Shown here one piece after another: positions 45,805 to 55,351 of a stretch of DNA of 64,000 nt. Numbering within the stretch: position 1 is the stretch's first letter; the number at the start of each line of letters is the position of its first letter. The DNA comes from Planktothrix sp. FACHB-1365. Its GTDB lineage: Bacteria > Cyanobacteriota > Cyanobacteriia > Cyanobacteriales > Microcoleaceae. The notes below the pieces were generated by a model that was not told where the DNA came from, did no database searches, and saw only the letters and a program-made list of their open reading frames with translations. Location of the stretch: NCBI RefSeq assembly GCF_014697575.1, contig NZ_JACJSC010000030.1:1-64000 (forward strand), in the 5' to 3' direction. A program made the position numbers and the translations under genes.

Positions 45805-47415
45805 TTAAAGTGGAAGGGGGTCTTGTTGCTGTTCTTTTTTCAGATCTTGTTGTTGAATTTTAGGCAATTTGAATAGGACACCCACTAAAAACCAATAATA
45901 AACAGCCACTGGATCGGTATCGAGAGGATACCAATAGGGATTATAGCTAATTAAAGCAATAAAAATCCAAAATGTAATTCCATAACCCCATAAACTATGA
46001 TCGATTAATTGATGATAGGATTTAAACCCTAAAATCGTAATGGTTGTCACCAAAAATAAAAAAGCAGCAACTCCAAAGGGGCCGATTTCATAGTACAACT
46101 TAGGATAATAAGCTTCAATTAATCGCGTTTTTCCTAATCCTCTGGCTGCGGTTGTTGCTTGTCCTAAACCATTGCCTAAAAAACCGCGATGGGCTTTCAA
46201 ACTCAAATTCGCTTGTTTCGTTAAAAACACCGCCGGGGGATCAGCATTCCAACGTCCAATCAAGCTATCAACTCGTTCAGACATGACCTCTGGTGCGAAA
46301 ATTGATGTGGCGATAATTAAAGCCATCAACCCTACAACAATCACTAATAAGCGCTTAACCCGTGAGATATGACTGGTCGCCACTAGCAACAAAATCACAA
46401 TGGATGGAACTGCTAACAAGGCTGTTCTTTGACCACAAATAATGGCATTGAGCATCACTAATGATAACGCCGCTAAACCCGTTAAACGCCACTTAAATTT
46501 GGGATCACTAAAGGCTGTTGCAAAACCAAAAAACGTACTGGATACTAAAAACCAAGACCAATGCCAAGGTGCAACAAAGGTTCCGGGTAAACGAATAAAG
46601 TTTTCTGATGGGAAATACCCTAATGCGCCTCCCACAAAACATTTACGCTGCACATTTGCCCTCAATAATAAATGTTCAGGTAAACCGCTATTATCTGAAC
46701 AATACCCCGTTATTATTAAGATAAATTGGATTAATCCTAAAAGGCAACAAATTAGGATTAAAACAACTTGCAAACGAGTTAAAAATTGTAGTTCTTTGCG
46801 AGTCCGAATTAAATAATAAGCCCCGGTAATCAAAGGAATATATCCTAGTAAAACTTTTAAGCCGAAGAGTCCCACTGCAAACGGTTGGTTATCGACCGTG
46901 GCGTGTCGTTGTTGAACACCATTAACGGCGAAGAGAGTAACAACGGCAATGGTGAACAAAATTAACAGGGGAATTTTAAGTTGAGGCGGAACAATAAGCG
47001 GTAACTTTTTTTGTCTTAATTCAACAATTAAACCGATTAAAGCTGGGATATAAAATCCATCTTTTGCTAAATGGAAAATAAAATGATCGTTGCCAACCCA
47101 GTAAGAAATTGTCCCCGCAAAGGGTAAATAAATTAAAAAAGCCCATAACCCTTGACGGGGATATTGATAACACAAAACCAGAATCATTAGAGCAATACTG
47201 CTAAAGATTGTGGTACTTACAGAAACCCCATTCGCAAATAGCAAGAGTCCTATCAATAAAGCGACACTAGCGACTATTGCTAAGAACCGCCAGAAATTGG
47301 GTTTTTTAGGGGAAGGCGGTTCAAGATCAATCACCGGGTATTCAAAACTGTTAAGATCAGGGTCAGGATGACTCTGGTGTTCTGATTGTTGGGGTTGATC
47401 AGGGAAGTTGGACAT
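45805..47415 (-). CDS. O-antigen ligase/Wzy-like polysaccharide membrane protein
   Basis: 536 residues. A Pro/Ser-rich cytoplasmic N-terminus (~40) is followed by 10-12 transmembrane helices. One long non-membrane loop near the middle-to-end has the Wzy/WaaL-type sequence QANLSLKAHRGFLGNGLGQATTAARGLG. This family polymerises or ligates lipid-linked glycans in the periplasm. It also resembles HpsL, a hormogonium polysaccharide protein of filamentous cyanobacteria (by memory, unverified). A ~75-codon ORF and the tnpB element lie directly upstream. Confidence 0.7.
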   Translation of the reverse strand: MSNFPDQPQQSEHQSHPDPDLNSFEYPVIDLEPPSPKKPNFWRFLAIVASVALLIGLLLFANGVSVSTTIFSSIALMILVLCYQYPRQGLWAFLIYLPFAGTISYWVGNDHFIFHLAKDGFYIPALIGLIVELRQKKLPLIVPPQLKIPLLILFTIAVVTLFAVNGVQQRHATVDNQPFAVGLFGLKVLLGYIPLITGAYYLIRTRKELQFLTRLQVVLILICCLLGLIQFILIITGYCSDNSGLPEHLLLRANVQRKCFVGGALGYFPSENFIRLPGTFVAPWHWSWFLVSSTFFGFATAFSDPKFKWRLTGLAALSLVMLNAIICGQRTALLAVPSIVILLLVATSHISRVKRLLVIVVGLMALIIATSIFAPEVMSERVDSLIGRWNADPPAVFLTKQANLSLKAHRGFLGNGLGQATTAARGLGKTRLIEAYYPKLYYEIGPFGVAAFLFLVTTITILGFKSYHQLIDHSLWGYGITFWIFIALISYNPYWYPLDTDPVAVYYWFLVGVLFKLPKIQQQDLKKEQQQDPLPL

Positions 47416-47424
47416 TAGAATAGG

Positions 47425-47646
47425 TTATTGCCAACGTTGAGGAATATTGACTTCCCAAAGTTCCTGTACACGCTGTTGTTGAGGAGAGGGAAGTCGTTCA
47501 AAGGCTTGCATAATTTCCCAATGAGTATAATTAACAATCAAAGCTGTCAATTCACTCAAGGTTTCAGCTTTTAATAAAGCCGATTGCAACAATTGATGCT
47601 CGATGATGTCGAAGTTGAGGGTTTGTTCTGAAGTTGACACTCTCAC
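47425..47646 (-). CDS. Small helical protein, start altered by the IS element
   Basis: About 73 residues, beginning at GTG 47646 or TTG 47652. Both possible starts lie within the right end of the IS200/IS605-type element, so the original 5' end has probably been replaced. The body (IIEHQLLQSALLKAETLSELTALIV, FERLPSPQQQRVQELWEV) is helical and soluble. No family is recognised. It ends 10 bp before the membrane protein gene on the same strand, so it may be co-transcribed with it. Confidence 0.5.
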   Translation of the reverse strand: MRVSTSEQTLNFDIIEHQLLQSALLKAETLSELTALIVNYTHWEIMQAFERLPSPQQQRVQELWEVNIPQRWQ

Positions 47647-47750
47647 CGTCAATCGCCAAGCGATGTGACGGGAGATTCTTTGTTCAACGAATCGACTTGC
47701 CCCAACAGGATTGCTCCCGTTAAAGTAGAGGTCAATTCTCCCAAAGCGTT
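47634..47750 (-). ncRNA. Predicted omega RNA at the tnpB 3' end
   Basis: TnpB proteins use a guide RNA from the 3' end of tnpB through the right end of the element. Here the structured right-end hairpin overlaps the last tnpB codons. The position is by analogy with ISDra2; the guide would be the sequence just beyond 47634. There is no direct evidence of transcription. Confidence 0.4.
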
Positions 47751-48878
47751 TATCGGTTCTAAACCGAAAGTTCCGGTATGTCCTGCCGTACTTAATCCAA
47801 TTCTTAAAATGTTTTTTGCAGCATTTTCATCCCTATCTAACTGACATCCACAACTACAAACGTGGGTTCTTGTTGATAGGGATTTTTTGACGATTTTTCC
47901 GCAATTTGAACAGTTTTGGCTTGTATATTGAGGAGGAACAGCGATAGTAGCCTTGCCGTACTTTCTCCCAAAATATTCTAACCAAATACGGAATTGATAC
48001 CACGCTGCATCATTAATTGACTTAGCCAGACAATGATTTTTCACTAAGTTTTTAATCCTTAAATCTTCGTAGGCGACCCAATCGTTAGATTGGATAACGG
48101 AGTATGCGACTCGTTTGCAAAACTCTTTTCGTTGCCGACTGATTTTCAGATGAGCCTTAGATAATTGCTGTCTGGCTTTTTTGCGGTTATTAGACCCTTT
48201 CCGTTTACGAGAAAGTTGTCTTTGTAACCGCTTAATTTTCTTCTCTCCCTTTCTCAAGAATTTAGGGTTGTCTACTTTATTACCTTGATCATCGGTGTAG
48301 AAAGCAGATAATCCTACATCTAAACCGATTGTTTTATTAGTTGGTTCAGATTGAATCTTAACGTCAATTGAAATCAGAAATTGGCAATAATAGCCGTCTG
48401 CACGTCTAACTAATCTCACTCGTTTAATTTGTTCGGGTTGATAGAAATGCAGATCATAGCTTCCTACTAACCGTAACCGCCCAATCCCTTTTTTATCAGT
48501 AAAGGTAATAGCTTTACGAGTTTCTAAATTTAATTGCCATCCGGTTGTTTTGTACTCAACCGAACGGCAATTCTTTTTGAATTTAGGGAAGCCTTTTTTA
48601 CCCGGAACTTTCCGTTTACAATTGTCGTAGAATCGAGTGATGGCTGACCATGCTCTCTCGGCACTTGATTGTCTGGCTTGAGAGTTTAGTTCGTTAGCAA
48701 ATTTAAAGTCATGAGCTAATACACGACAATATTTGTTCAAATCGTACTTATTAACCCCTTTGTTATCCATCCAATATCTTAAACACTTGTTCTGGACGAA
48801 TTGGGCTGTACGAATGGCTTCATCTATTGCCTTGCGTTGTTGCAATGTGGCTCTAACTTTAAATTCTAAAACCAACAT
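47649..48878 (-). CDS. tnpB: TnpB RNA-guided nuclease
   Basis: 409 residues, full length for the family. RuvC-I Asp187 (IGLDVGL), RuvC-II Glu271 (VAYEDLRIKNL), zinc-ribbon Cys323/326 and 341/343 (CSNCG...CSCG) and RuvC-III Asp350 (LDRDENAAKN) are all intact. The N-terminal helical domain holds NKCLRYWMDNKG and RSAERAW-type motifs. TnpB cuts DNA using an omega RNA and favours element retention. The protein tail (VDSLNKESPVTS) is encoded by the right-end hairpin itself. Confidence 0.93.
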   Translation of the reverse strand: MLVLEFKVRATLQQRKAIDEAIRTAQFVQNKCLRYWMDNKGVNKYDLNKYCRVLAHDFKFANELNSQARQSSAERAWSAITRFYDNCKRKVPGKKGFPKFKKNCRSVEYKTTGWQLNLETRKAITFTDKKGIGRLRLVGSYDLHFYQPEQIKRVRLVRRADGYYCQFLISIDVKIQSEPTNKTIGLDVGLSAFYTDDQGNKVDNPKFLRKGEKKIKRLQRQLSRKRKGSNNRKKARQQLSKAHLKISRQRKEFCKRVAYSVIQSNDWVAYEDLRIKNLVKNHCLAKSINDAAWYQFRIWLEYFGRKYGKATIAVPPQYTSQNCSNCGKIVKKSLSTRTHVCSCGCQLDRDENAAKNILRIGLSTAGHTGTFGLEPINALGELTSTLTGAILLGQVDSLNKESPVTSLGD

Positions 48879-49060
48879 TTATGCTACCTATCTCGACCTA
48901 AATCTAGGTTAGCACAAGTTTTTGTTTGGTGTCAACTGTTTCTATGTCGTGCCAATCTGGTTTTGTTGCTCGGTTTTTCATCTTTATTCACAGCCCGGCG
49001 TTAACCGGGCGGTGTAACGGGAGTCTTCAAACCGAGATCCTAGATAAATAATCTGAATTT

Positions 49061-49393
49061 CTACAGGCTGGAAAGGATTATTCCCACTATAGCACCCCCA
49101 AGAAGAGTAAATGTTACCAGGGAACTGATTCCAAACCCCAGCATCCGTTTCTCAGGGGCTTGGTAATATCCCCAAGCATATAAAATTCGTCCGATGACCC
49201 AAACTGCACCTAAACCAGCAGCCCAAATGGGACTCACCCATTCCGAAAACAACCACAGCGTCGGGAGAAACAGAACTAATTGTTCCAGGGTGTTCTGTTG
49301 GACGCGCACCACTCGCTCAAAATTCTCGTCTCCGGTCATCTGAGGGGGCATAATTTTGTATTTGATTCGGGCACGCCCCACATTAATTGTCAC
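49061..49393 (-). pseudogene. MAPEG-family protein gene, 5' truncated
   Basis: The frame gives ~110 residues starting with GTG: INVGRARIKYKI..., GDENFERVVRVQQNTLEQLVLFLPTLWLF, GRILYAWGYYQAPEKRMLGF, then a hydrophobic end. This is the MAPEG core (membrane glutathione/eicosanoid proteins; ERxxRxxxNxxE). The first transmembrane helix that should precede TxINVGRAR is missing. Upstream DNA is a palindromic repeat and then the IS891-like tnpB remnant. Three of four helices remain; function is doubtful. Confidence 0.65.
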
Positions 49394-49404
49394 AGGTGAA
49401 CTGC

Positions 49405-49657
49405 CTACAGTGACGCTTCGCGTACACAGTAGGCTTCCTGCCCAACAGAAAGCGGAGCAGTAGATTTCTTACGTCCTCTATTGCTCCGACTTACATCTGG
49501 GCGACAGGCTTTATCCCCCGTTCCAGAGGTCAAAACTTGTACTGAGCGTAGTCGAAGTATTCGTAGTCCTTCATTGCAGATATTTATTGCTGCGTTAGTA
49601 TCCCTGTCGTGTTTTGTATGGCATTTTTCACAAGTCCAATTCCTCGCCTTCTCTTCG
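49405..49657 (-). pseudogene. IS891-like tnpB 3' fragment, invaded by small palindromes
   Basis: An open frame from ~49657 to TAG at 49405 reads RNWTCEKCHTKHDRDTNAAINI (zinc-ribbon second half plus RuvC-III DRD) and then LTSGTGDKACRPDVSRSNRGRKK, the tail of IS891/IS1136-type TnpB. It is unlike the intact TnpB at 47649. The frame carries a CTTCGACTACGCTCAGTACAA-type dispersed repeat and ends in TACGCGAAGCGT. A stop within another palindrome (CGCTACGCG) cuts the 5' side. Only the 3' end survives. Confidence 0.8.
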
Positions 49658-50018
49658 AGACGCTACGCGAACGGCATTGGTCAGGGAACCCCTTGTCAAC
49701 TCACTCGCATTCATCCCACGCTCACCCTGCGGGTAGAGACGTGGGGCGTCTGCTGTTTCAGCTGATAACCAGAAAGCCCCTACAGTAAATCTATCTTTTC
49801 CTATCCTACCCTTAACAACCCAGGGTCAACCGCAAACCACTCCAGAGTCAACTTGTGATCTCAATCACTTTTAAACTTGCCAGTCAGTCACAGGAAATCT
49901 TCTTTCCCTGTCACGCCAAAGCTTTTGAACTATCACGACTTCATCCAAGCGCTATCACTGTCATCTTCAACCAAACATTAGATAGTTAACTTAGTCCGAC
50001 GTAATGGATTAGGTCAAA
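49658..50018. other. Gene-free region with palindromic repeats
   Basis: Contains CGAGACGCTACGCGAACG (near 49656) and CCCACG...CGTGGG (49714-49746), both of known cyanobacterial dispersed palindrome style. The minus strand to ~49710 may be further tnpB-element debris. The rest up to 50018 should hold the promoter of the GGDEF gene; no clear signal was found. Confidence 0.5.
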
Positions 50019-51041
50019 ATGCTGAACTTAAATTTCCCTGGTTGCACACCCGTGATGAATCAAAATCAATTAAAGCCCTATATGATTATTATCATAGAAG
50101 AAACCCATCCCTTAAATTTTAGATCCTTTGTTAAATTATTAAACGAACTGCACTTAAGTTTTGTGATTGCACCTCATCCAGATAGTGCGATTTTTCATGC
50201 GGAATATACGAATCCAGACGTGATTCTGATTCCCTTTAACCCCAACCAAGCTAATCCTCAAGAAACCTATCACAAGTTGAAGCAAGCCAAAATTACCCAA
50301 AATGTTCCGGTGTTATGGATGAATAGTTATTCGGACTTAAATGTACAACATCTAACGTCCTTTACCTCAACCCTGGAGGCGAATAATCCCTTTACAGTCT
50401 CTCATCCTTCCTCTGGTGATTTACCGATTGATACAACGATTAAAAGTCTCAAAAATCAAATTGAAATGCAGCAAAAATTATTAATTAAATTACAAGCTGA
50501 AAACCAACACCTAAAACGTCTAGCTTCTTTAGATGATTTAACTCAATTGGCAAATCGTCGTCAATTTTATAGCTATTTACAAGAACAATCGCAGTTGTGC
50601 CAAAACGATTATCTTTCCATGATTTTATGTGATGTCGATTTTTTCAAACTTTATAATGATACTTATGGCCATTTAGCCGGAGACTATTGTTTACAACAAA
50701 TAGCCCAGGCTATTGAAACGGCAGTTCGCAGAGTTAGGGAACCAGAACCCTATTTAGTCGCTCGTTATGGGGGAGAAGAATTTGCTGTGATTTTACCTCA
50801 TTTAGATCAAGAAAATGCCCGTAAAGTTGCTGAAGAAATTCAACTGCAAATTCGCTCTTTAAAAATTCCCCATCGTTCCTCTCCCATCCGTTCTTATATT
50901 ACCAGTAGTTTAGGGGTTGCTTGTTCTATTCCTGGAGAAGAATCCCATTTACAAGAGTTGATTAGTGCGGCAGACAAAGCCATGTATCAGGCAAAGTCTG
51001 AAGGGCGAGATCAAGTTAAAGTCGCTTCAGATATTCTCTAA
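50019..51041 (+). CDS. Diguanylate cyclase with degenerate receiver
   Basis: 340 residues from ATG 50019; ATG 50055 (MNQNQLK) is an alternative. The N-terminal ~125 residues follow receiver topology, but the phospho-Asp position reads PDVILIPFNPN, with Pro for Asp, so it cannot be phosphorylated normally. A coiled coil (145-168) leads to a GGDEF domain with YGGEEF. The I-site is lost (P-x-x-Y). It is the third c-di-GMP enzyme within 9 kb and lies on the opposite strand to the other two. Confidence 0.88.
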   Translation: MLNLNFPGCTPVMNQNQLKPYMIIIIEETHPLNFRSFVKLLNELHLSFVIAPHPDSAIFHAEYTNPDVILIPFNPNQANPQETYHKLKQAKITQNVPVLWMNSYSDLNVQHLTSFTSTLEANNPFTVSHPSSGDLPIDTTIKSLKNQIEMQQKLLIKLQAENQHLKRLASLDDLTQLANRRQFYSYLQEQSQLCQNDYLSMILCDVDFFKLYNDTYGHLAGDYCLQQIAQAIETAVRRVREPEPYLVARYGGEEFAVILPHLDQENARKVAEEIQLQIRSLKIPHRSSPIRSYITSSLGVACSIPGEESHLQELISAADKAMYQAKSEGRDQVKVASDIL

Positions 51042-51299
51042 ATATTCAAAAATAGAATAAAAAATATAGCTTTAAATTGGTTAAATATATTTTAATTAAT
51101 TCTATTTTAGATCTGATTTAGAGAATAATTTTAATTAAATACCCTAAAATTTTCATTTTTAACGGAGTCCCTTTTGGCATTTAGTCTGGTCAACGAGGGC
51201 TTGTAAAAGCCCCCGTTACAATCGGTACTCCGATTTAACGGTGGGTTGTTGACCTTACCTATGATATTATTGTCCAAAACTATGAATCGTTGTATTGTG

Positions 51300-51890
51300 A
51301 TGTCTTCTGAGTTGAAAAAAGCACTTCTGACTCACCTATCCCGCAATCAGCGTTGGTTGTCAGTGGTAGCAACGGTGAGTTTATTTCCTCTGTTTGTCCC
51401 CGTTGCTCCGGCATCTGCTTTTCCGTCTTTTGTGCAAATTCGGCGACAAGACTATAGAAACTGTACTCAACAGTTAACTAACGCTGGGCTGTCTGTTGAA
51501 TTGGCAACTCAAGGCTGTTCGATGGCAGCTAGGCCGAAAAATATGGGGTATTGTGTCACACAAATGCAAAAAAATGTTGCCGCCCTACCTGTAGAACAAA
51601 TTTTATCAGGTTGTTTGCAAGTTCGGCGTCCCGATGAATTAGCAAATTGTGTGGTTAATATTAGCAGCAATACTAACTCATCTGACCCCTTGAATATTCT
51701 TGATAGTTGTCGTCGGAGTGTATTACCTGAAAAGTTGTCTTTTTGTGTTGTGGGCTTGATTCAAGCTAATACAAATTTAGGGGTTGATCAAGTTTTAAAA
51801 ACTTGTTTAACTCCCCCTGAAAATGTTGTGGAGTTGGAAAAAAACAATTCCATTGAGTTAAAACTAGATACACCCTCTCAACAACAATAA
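51300..51890 (+). CDS. Secreted Cys-rich repeat protein
   Basis: About 196 residues from ATG 51300. A signal peptide (SVVATVSLFPLFVPVAPASA) follows a basic N-terminus. The mature part has three to four ~35-residue units with paired Cys: YRNCTQQLTNAGLSVELATQGCSMAARP, YCVTQMQKN...VEQILSGCLQVRRP, NCVVNI...ILDSCRRSVLP, FCVVGLIQA...DQVLKTCLTPP. Each unit is probably a disulfide-stapled helical hairpin. No known family is assigned. It converges on the giant RTX gene. TTG 51246 and ATG 51282 are other possible starts. Confidence 0.65.
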   Translation: MSSELKKALLTHLSRNQRWLSVVATVSLFPLFVPVAPASAFPSFVQIRRQDYRNCTQQLTNAGLSVELATQGCSMAARPKNMGYCVTQMQKNVAALPVEQILSGCLQVRRPDELANCVVNISSNTNSSDPLNILDSCRRSVLPEKLSFCVVGLIQANTNLGVDQVLKTCLTPPENVVELEKNNSIELKLDTPSQQQ

Positions 51891-51940
51891 ATTAACTGAA
51901 TTTCAAGTGTCTTTATTTTGGGTTTCTTCGGGTGAGAACT

Positions 51941-51959
51941 GGGCGGGAAAAACCCGCCC
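51941..51959. terminator. Bidirectional terminator hairpin
   Basis: GGGCGGG-AAAAA-CCCGCCC is a perfect 7-bp GC stem between the convergent Cys-rich protein gene and the RTX gene. Confidence 0.7.
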
Positions 51960-51969
51960 AAAAGTCTAA

Positions 51970-54900
51970 TTAGAACAGAATAATATCATCGGAATTCAAG
52001 GATGTTACCCCTGTAATTCCCTCTAATTTAGCTAGAATTCGAGAATCATTTCCTGATGTGTTATCCCCATTGCCATCATAGATTAAGTAAGTATCCGTAC
52101 CATTATTAAAGGCAAATAGACTAGGGTTATTTGCAGGCAAGACATCGGTTGAAAGATTCGTTTGTACACTGAGGAGGATATTAGCTGCATTTGCAATTAA
52201 ACTGGTTGATACGCTAATTTGATCCCCACCCACTTGACCCAAACCTTCAAAATTGCTAATAGAATCATAGAAACCACTGCCAATTTGAGTCGTAATTGCA
52301 GTTCCCACCGCATTAAAAGCAGTACCGCCTCCATCCAGTGCATCACTATAAATAAATAGGTCTGTTTCCCCTAAGTTACCAATGAGGCTATCTCGTCCTA
52401 AACCTCCAAACAGGTTATCTTGTCCTGCACCTCCATCGAGAAGGTCGTTTCCACTTCCCCCCGATAAACTATCATTACCATCATTTCCCCGCAGGGTGTC
52501 ATTCCCCTCTAAACCGACGAGGGTATCATTTCCCCCCAAACCATTGAGGTTATCGCTAAAACTGCCTCCCGTTACTAAGTTAGGGTTATTATCAGCAACA
52601 GGTAACAGGTTAATCGTAATATTAGCAGTGGCTGTTCCCCCTTGACCGTCACTAATCGTGTAGTTGAAACTATCCACCCCGGTATTACTTCCCAAACGAG
52701 TATACTGAACTAATGACCCCGATTGAGTCACTAACCCTTGGGCTGTAGGGGGATTATCCACTGAAGTTAACGTTAGAACATCTCCATCGGGGTCACTATC
52801 GTTATCTAACGGAGAAATGGGGAATTGGATGTCATTATTGGTGAAAATTGGGCCATCATTAAACGCAACAGGCTGATCATTAACCGCCGTAATATTAACC
52901 GTAACCGTTTGACTGACCGCAGGATTTTCACCGTCACTCACGGTATATAAAAATACCCCGGCTGAACCATTAACATTAGCTTTTGGTACAAATTCTAATT
53001 GGCTAATTTCAGCACTCGTTAAGGTTTGACCAACAATAATGGAGTTAGTTTGACCCGTAATACGGACGATTCCTTTAGTGGTATCAGGAATACTATTAAC
53101 AGTAATAATTAACGGGTCATTATTGGGATCAACTGGGGATGAAATTCCTAAATTCTGAGTTATATCTTCAGTAATATTAACGGTCGTATTCCCTTGAACT
53201 ACTGGAGGAAGATTTAAGCCAGCAATTCCAGCAAAGTCATTAACATTAAGGGTTGTCACGCCATTAACGTTGTCTAATTTTGCCAAAATTCGAGAATCAT
53301 TACCCGTTGTATTATCACCATTACCATCATAAATGAGGTAAGTGCTACTGCCATCATCAAAAGCAAATAGACCCGGATTTGTACCCGGAATCACATCTGC
53401 GGTAATATTGGTTTGTACCGTTGTGGCAATATTGGCAAAGGATTGAATCACCGTTGTGGCAAAATTAATCTGATCTCCGACCGCAGCCCCTAAGCCTTCA
53501 AAATCGGTAATAGTATCATATAAAGCACCTTCGATCTGAGCTTTAATCTCGGTATTAGAACTCGCGTTAAAACCCGATCCACCGCCATCATTAGCAGTTT
53601 CATAACGAAATTGGTCACTTCCCTCATTTCCGGTCATCGTATCCGGGGTTAAACCGCCATTCAGGGTATCCTCTCCAATTCCTCCCTGTAATAGATCCGT
53701 TCCGCTTCCCCCCGATAAACTATCATTACCATCATTTCCCCGCAGGGTGTCATTCCCCCCCAAACCGCTTAGGGTGTCATTTCCCCCCAAACCATTAAGG
53801 TTATCGCTAAAATTGCCTCCCGTTACTAAGTTCGGAGTCGCATCCGCTAACGGTAACAATTCAATATTAATCTGACCTGTCGCCGTCCCCCCTTGACCAT
53901 CACTAATCGTGTAGTTGAAACTATCCACCCCGGTATTACTTCCCAAACGAGTATACTGAACTGATGACCCCGATTGAGTCACTAACCCTTGGGCTGTGGG
54001 AGGATTATCCACAGAAGTTAACGTTAGAGCATCTCCATCGGGGTCACTATCGTTATCTAAGGGAGAAATCGGGAATTGGATGCTATTATTGGTAAAAATT
54101 GGGCCATCAGTAACAGCAACAGGTAAATCATTAACCGCCGTAATATTAATCGTAACCGTTTGACTGACCGCAGGATTTTCACCGTCACTCACGGTATATA
54201 AAAATACTCCGGCTGAACCATTAACATTAGCTTTTGGTACAAATTCTAACTGACTAATTTCAGCACTCGTTAAGGTTTGACCAATAATAATAGAGTTAGT
54301 TTGACCCGTTATACGGACGATTCCTTTAGTGCTATCAGGAATACTATTAACAGTAATAATTAACGGGTCATTATTAGGATCAACTGGGGATGAAATTCCT
54401 AAATTCTGAGTTATATCTTCAGTAATATTAACGGTCGTATTCCCTTGAACTACTGGAGGAAGATTTAAGCCAGCAATTCCAGCAAAGTCATTAACATTAA
54501 GGGTTGTCACGCCATTAACGTTGTCTAATTTTGCCAAAATTCGAGAATCATTACCCGTTGTATTATCACCATTACCATCATAAATGAGGTAAGTGCTACT
54601 GCCATCATCAAAAGCAAATAGACCCGGATTTGTACCCGGAATCACATCGCCGGTAATATTGGTTTGTACCGTTGTGGCAATATTTGCAAAGGATTGAATT
54701 ACCGTTGTGGCAAAATTAATCTGATCTCCGACCGCAGATCCTAAGCCTTCAAAATCGGTAATAGTATCATATAAAGCACCTCCGATTTGAGCTTTAACCT
54801 CTGTATTAGAACTTGCATTAAAACCCGACCCACCGCCATCATTAGCAGTTTCATAACGAAATTGGTCGCTTCCCTCATTTCCGGTCATCGTATCCGGGGT

Positions 54901-55351
54901 TAAACCGCCATTCAGGGTATCCTCTCCAATTCCTCCCTGTAATAGATCTGTTCCGCTTCCCCCCGATAAACTATCATTACCATCATTTCCCCGCAGGGTG
55001 TCATTCCCCTCTAAACCGCTTAGGGTGTCATTTCCCCCCAAACCATTAAGGTTATCGCTAAAATTGCCTCCCGTTACTAAGTTCGGATTCGTATCGGCTA
55101 AGGGTAATAATTCAATATTAATCTGACCTGTCGCCGTCCCCCCTTGACCATCACTAATCGTGTAGTTGAAACTATCCACCCCGGTATTACTTCCCAAACG
55201 AGTATACTGAACTGATGATCCCGATTGAGTCACTAACCCTTGGGCGGTGGGAGGATTATCCACAGAAGTCAACGTCAGGACATCTCCATCGGGGTCAGTG
55301 TCATTGGCTAAGGGAGAAATCGGGAATTGGATGCTATTATTGGTAAAAATT
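51970..55351 (-). repeat. 1251-bp tandem duplication within the RTX gene (2.7 copies)
   Basis: The marker GGGCCATCA recurs at 52850, 54101 and 55352, exactly 1251 bp (417 residues) apart. Each unit encodes a VCBS-like domain, RTX nonapeptides, an FRYETANDGGGSGFNASSNTE segment and a DFAGI...ITEDITQNLG segment. Two copies are nearly identical; a third, partial and more diverged, ends the gene. Confidence 0.9.

Larger units (their letters stand above)
47634..49030 (-). mobile_element. IS200/IS605-type element with tnpB only
   Basis: The right end begins at TTGACACTC (47634) and folds into a long hairpin (CCGTCA/TGACGG and ATCGC/GCGAT stems, 47647-47675). The left end has GCCCGG-CGTTAA-CCGGGC (48993-49010) and ends near 49030. 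There are no terminal inverted repeats or target duplications, as expected for the family. No tnpA is present, so transposition would need TnpA in trans. Exact edges are uncertain by ~20 nt. Confidence 0.75.

Noticed and set aside
49481-49765. 94-codon plus-strand frame
   Set aside because: Antisense to the IS891-like tnpB remnant; reads through palindromic repeats.
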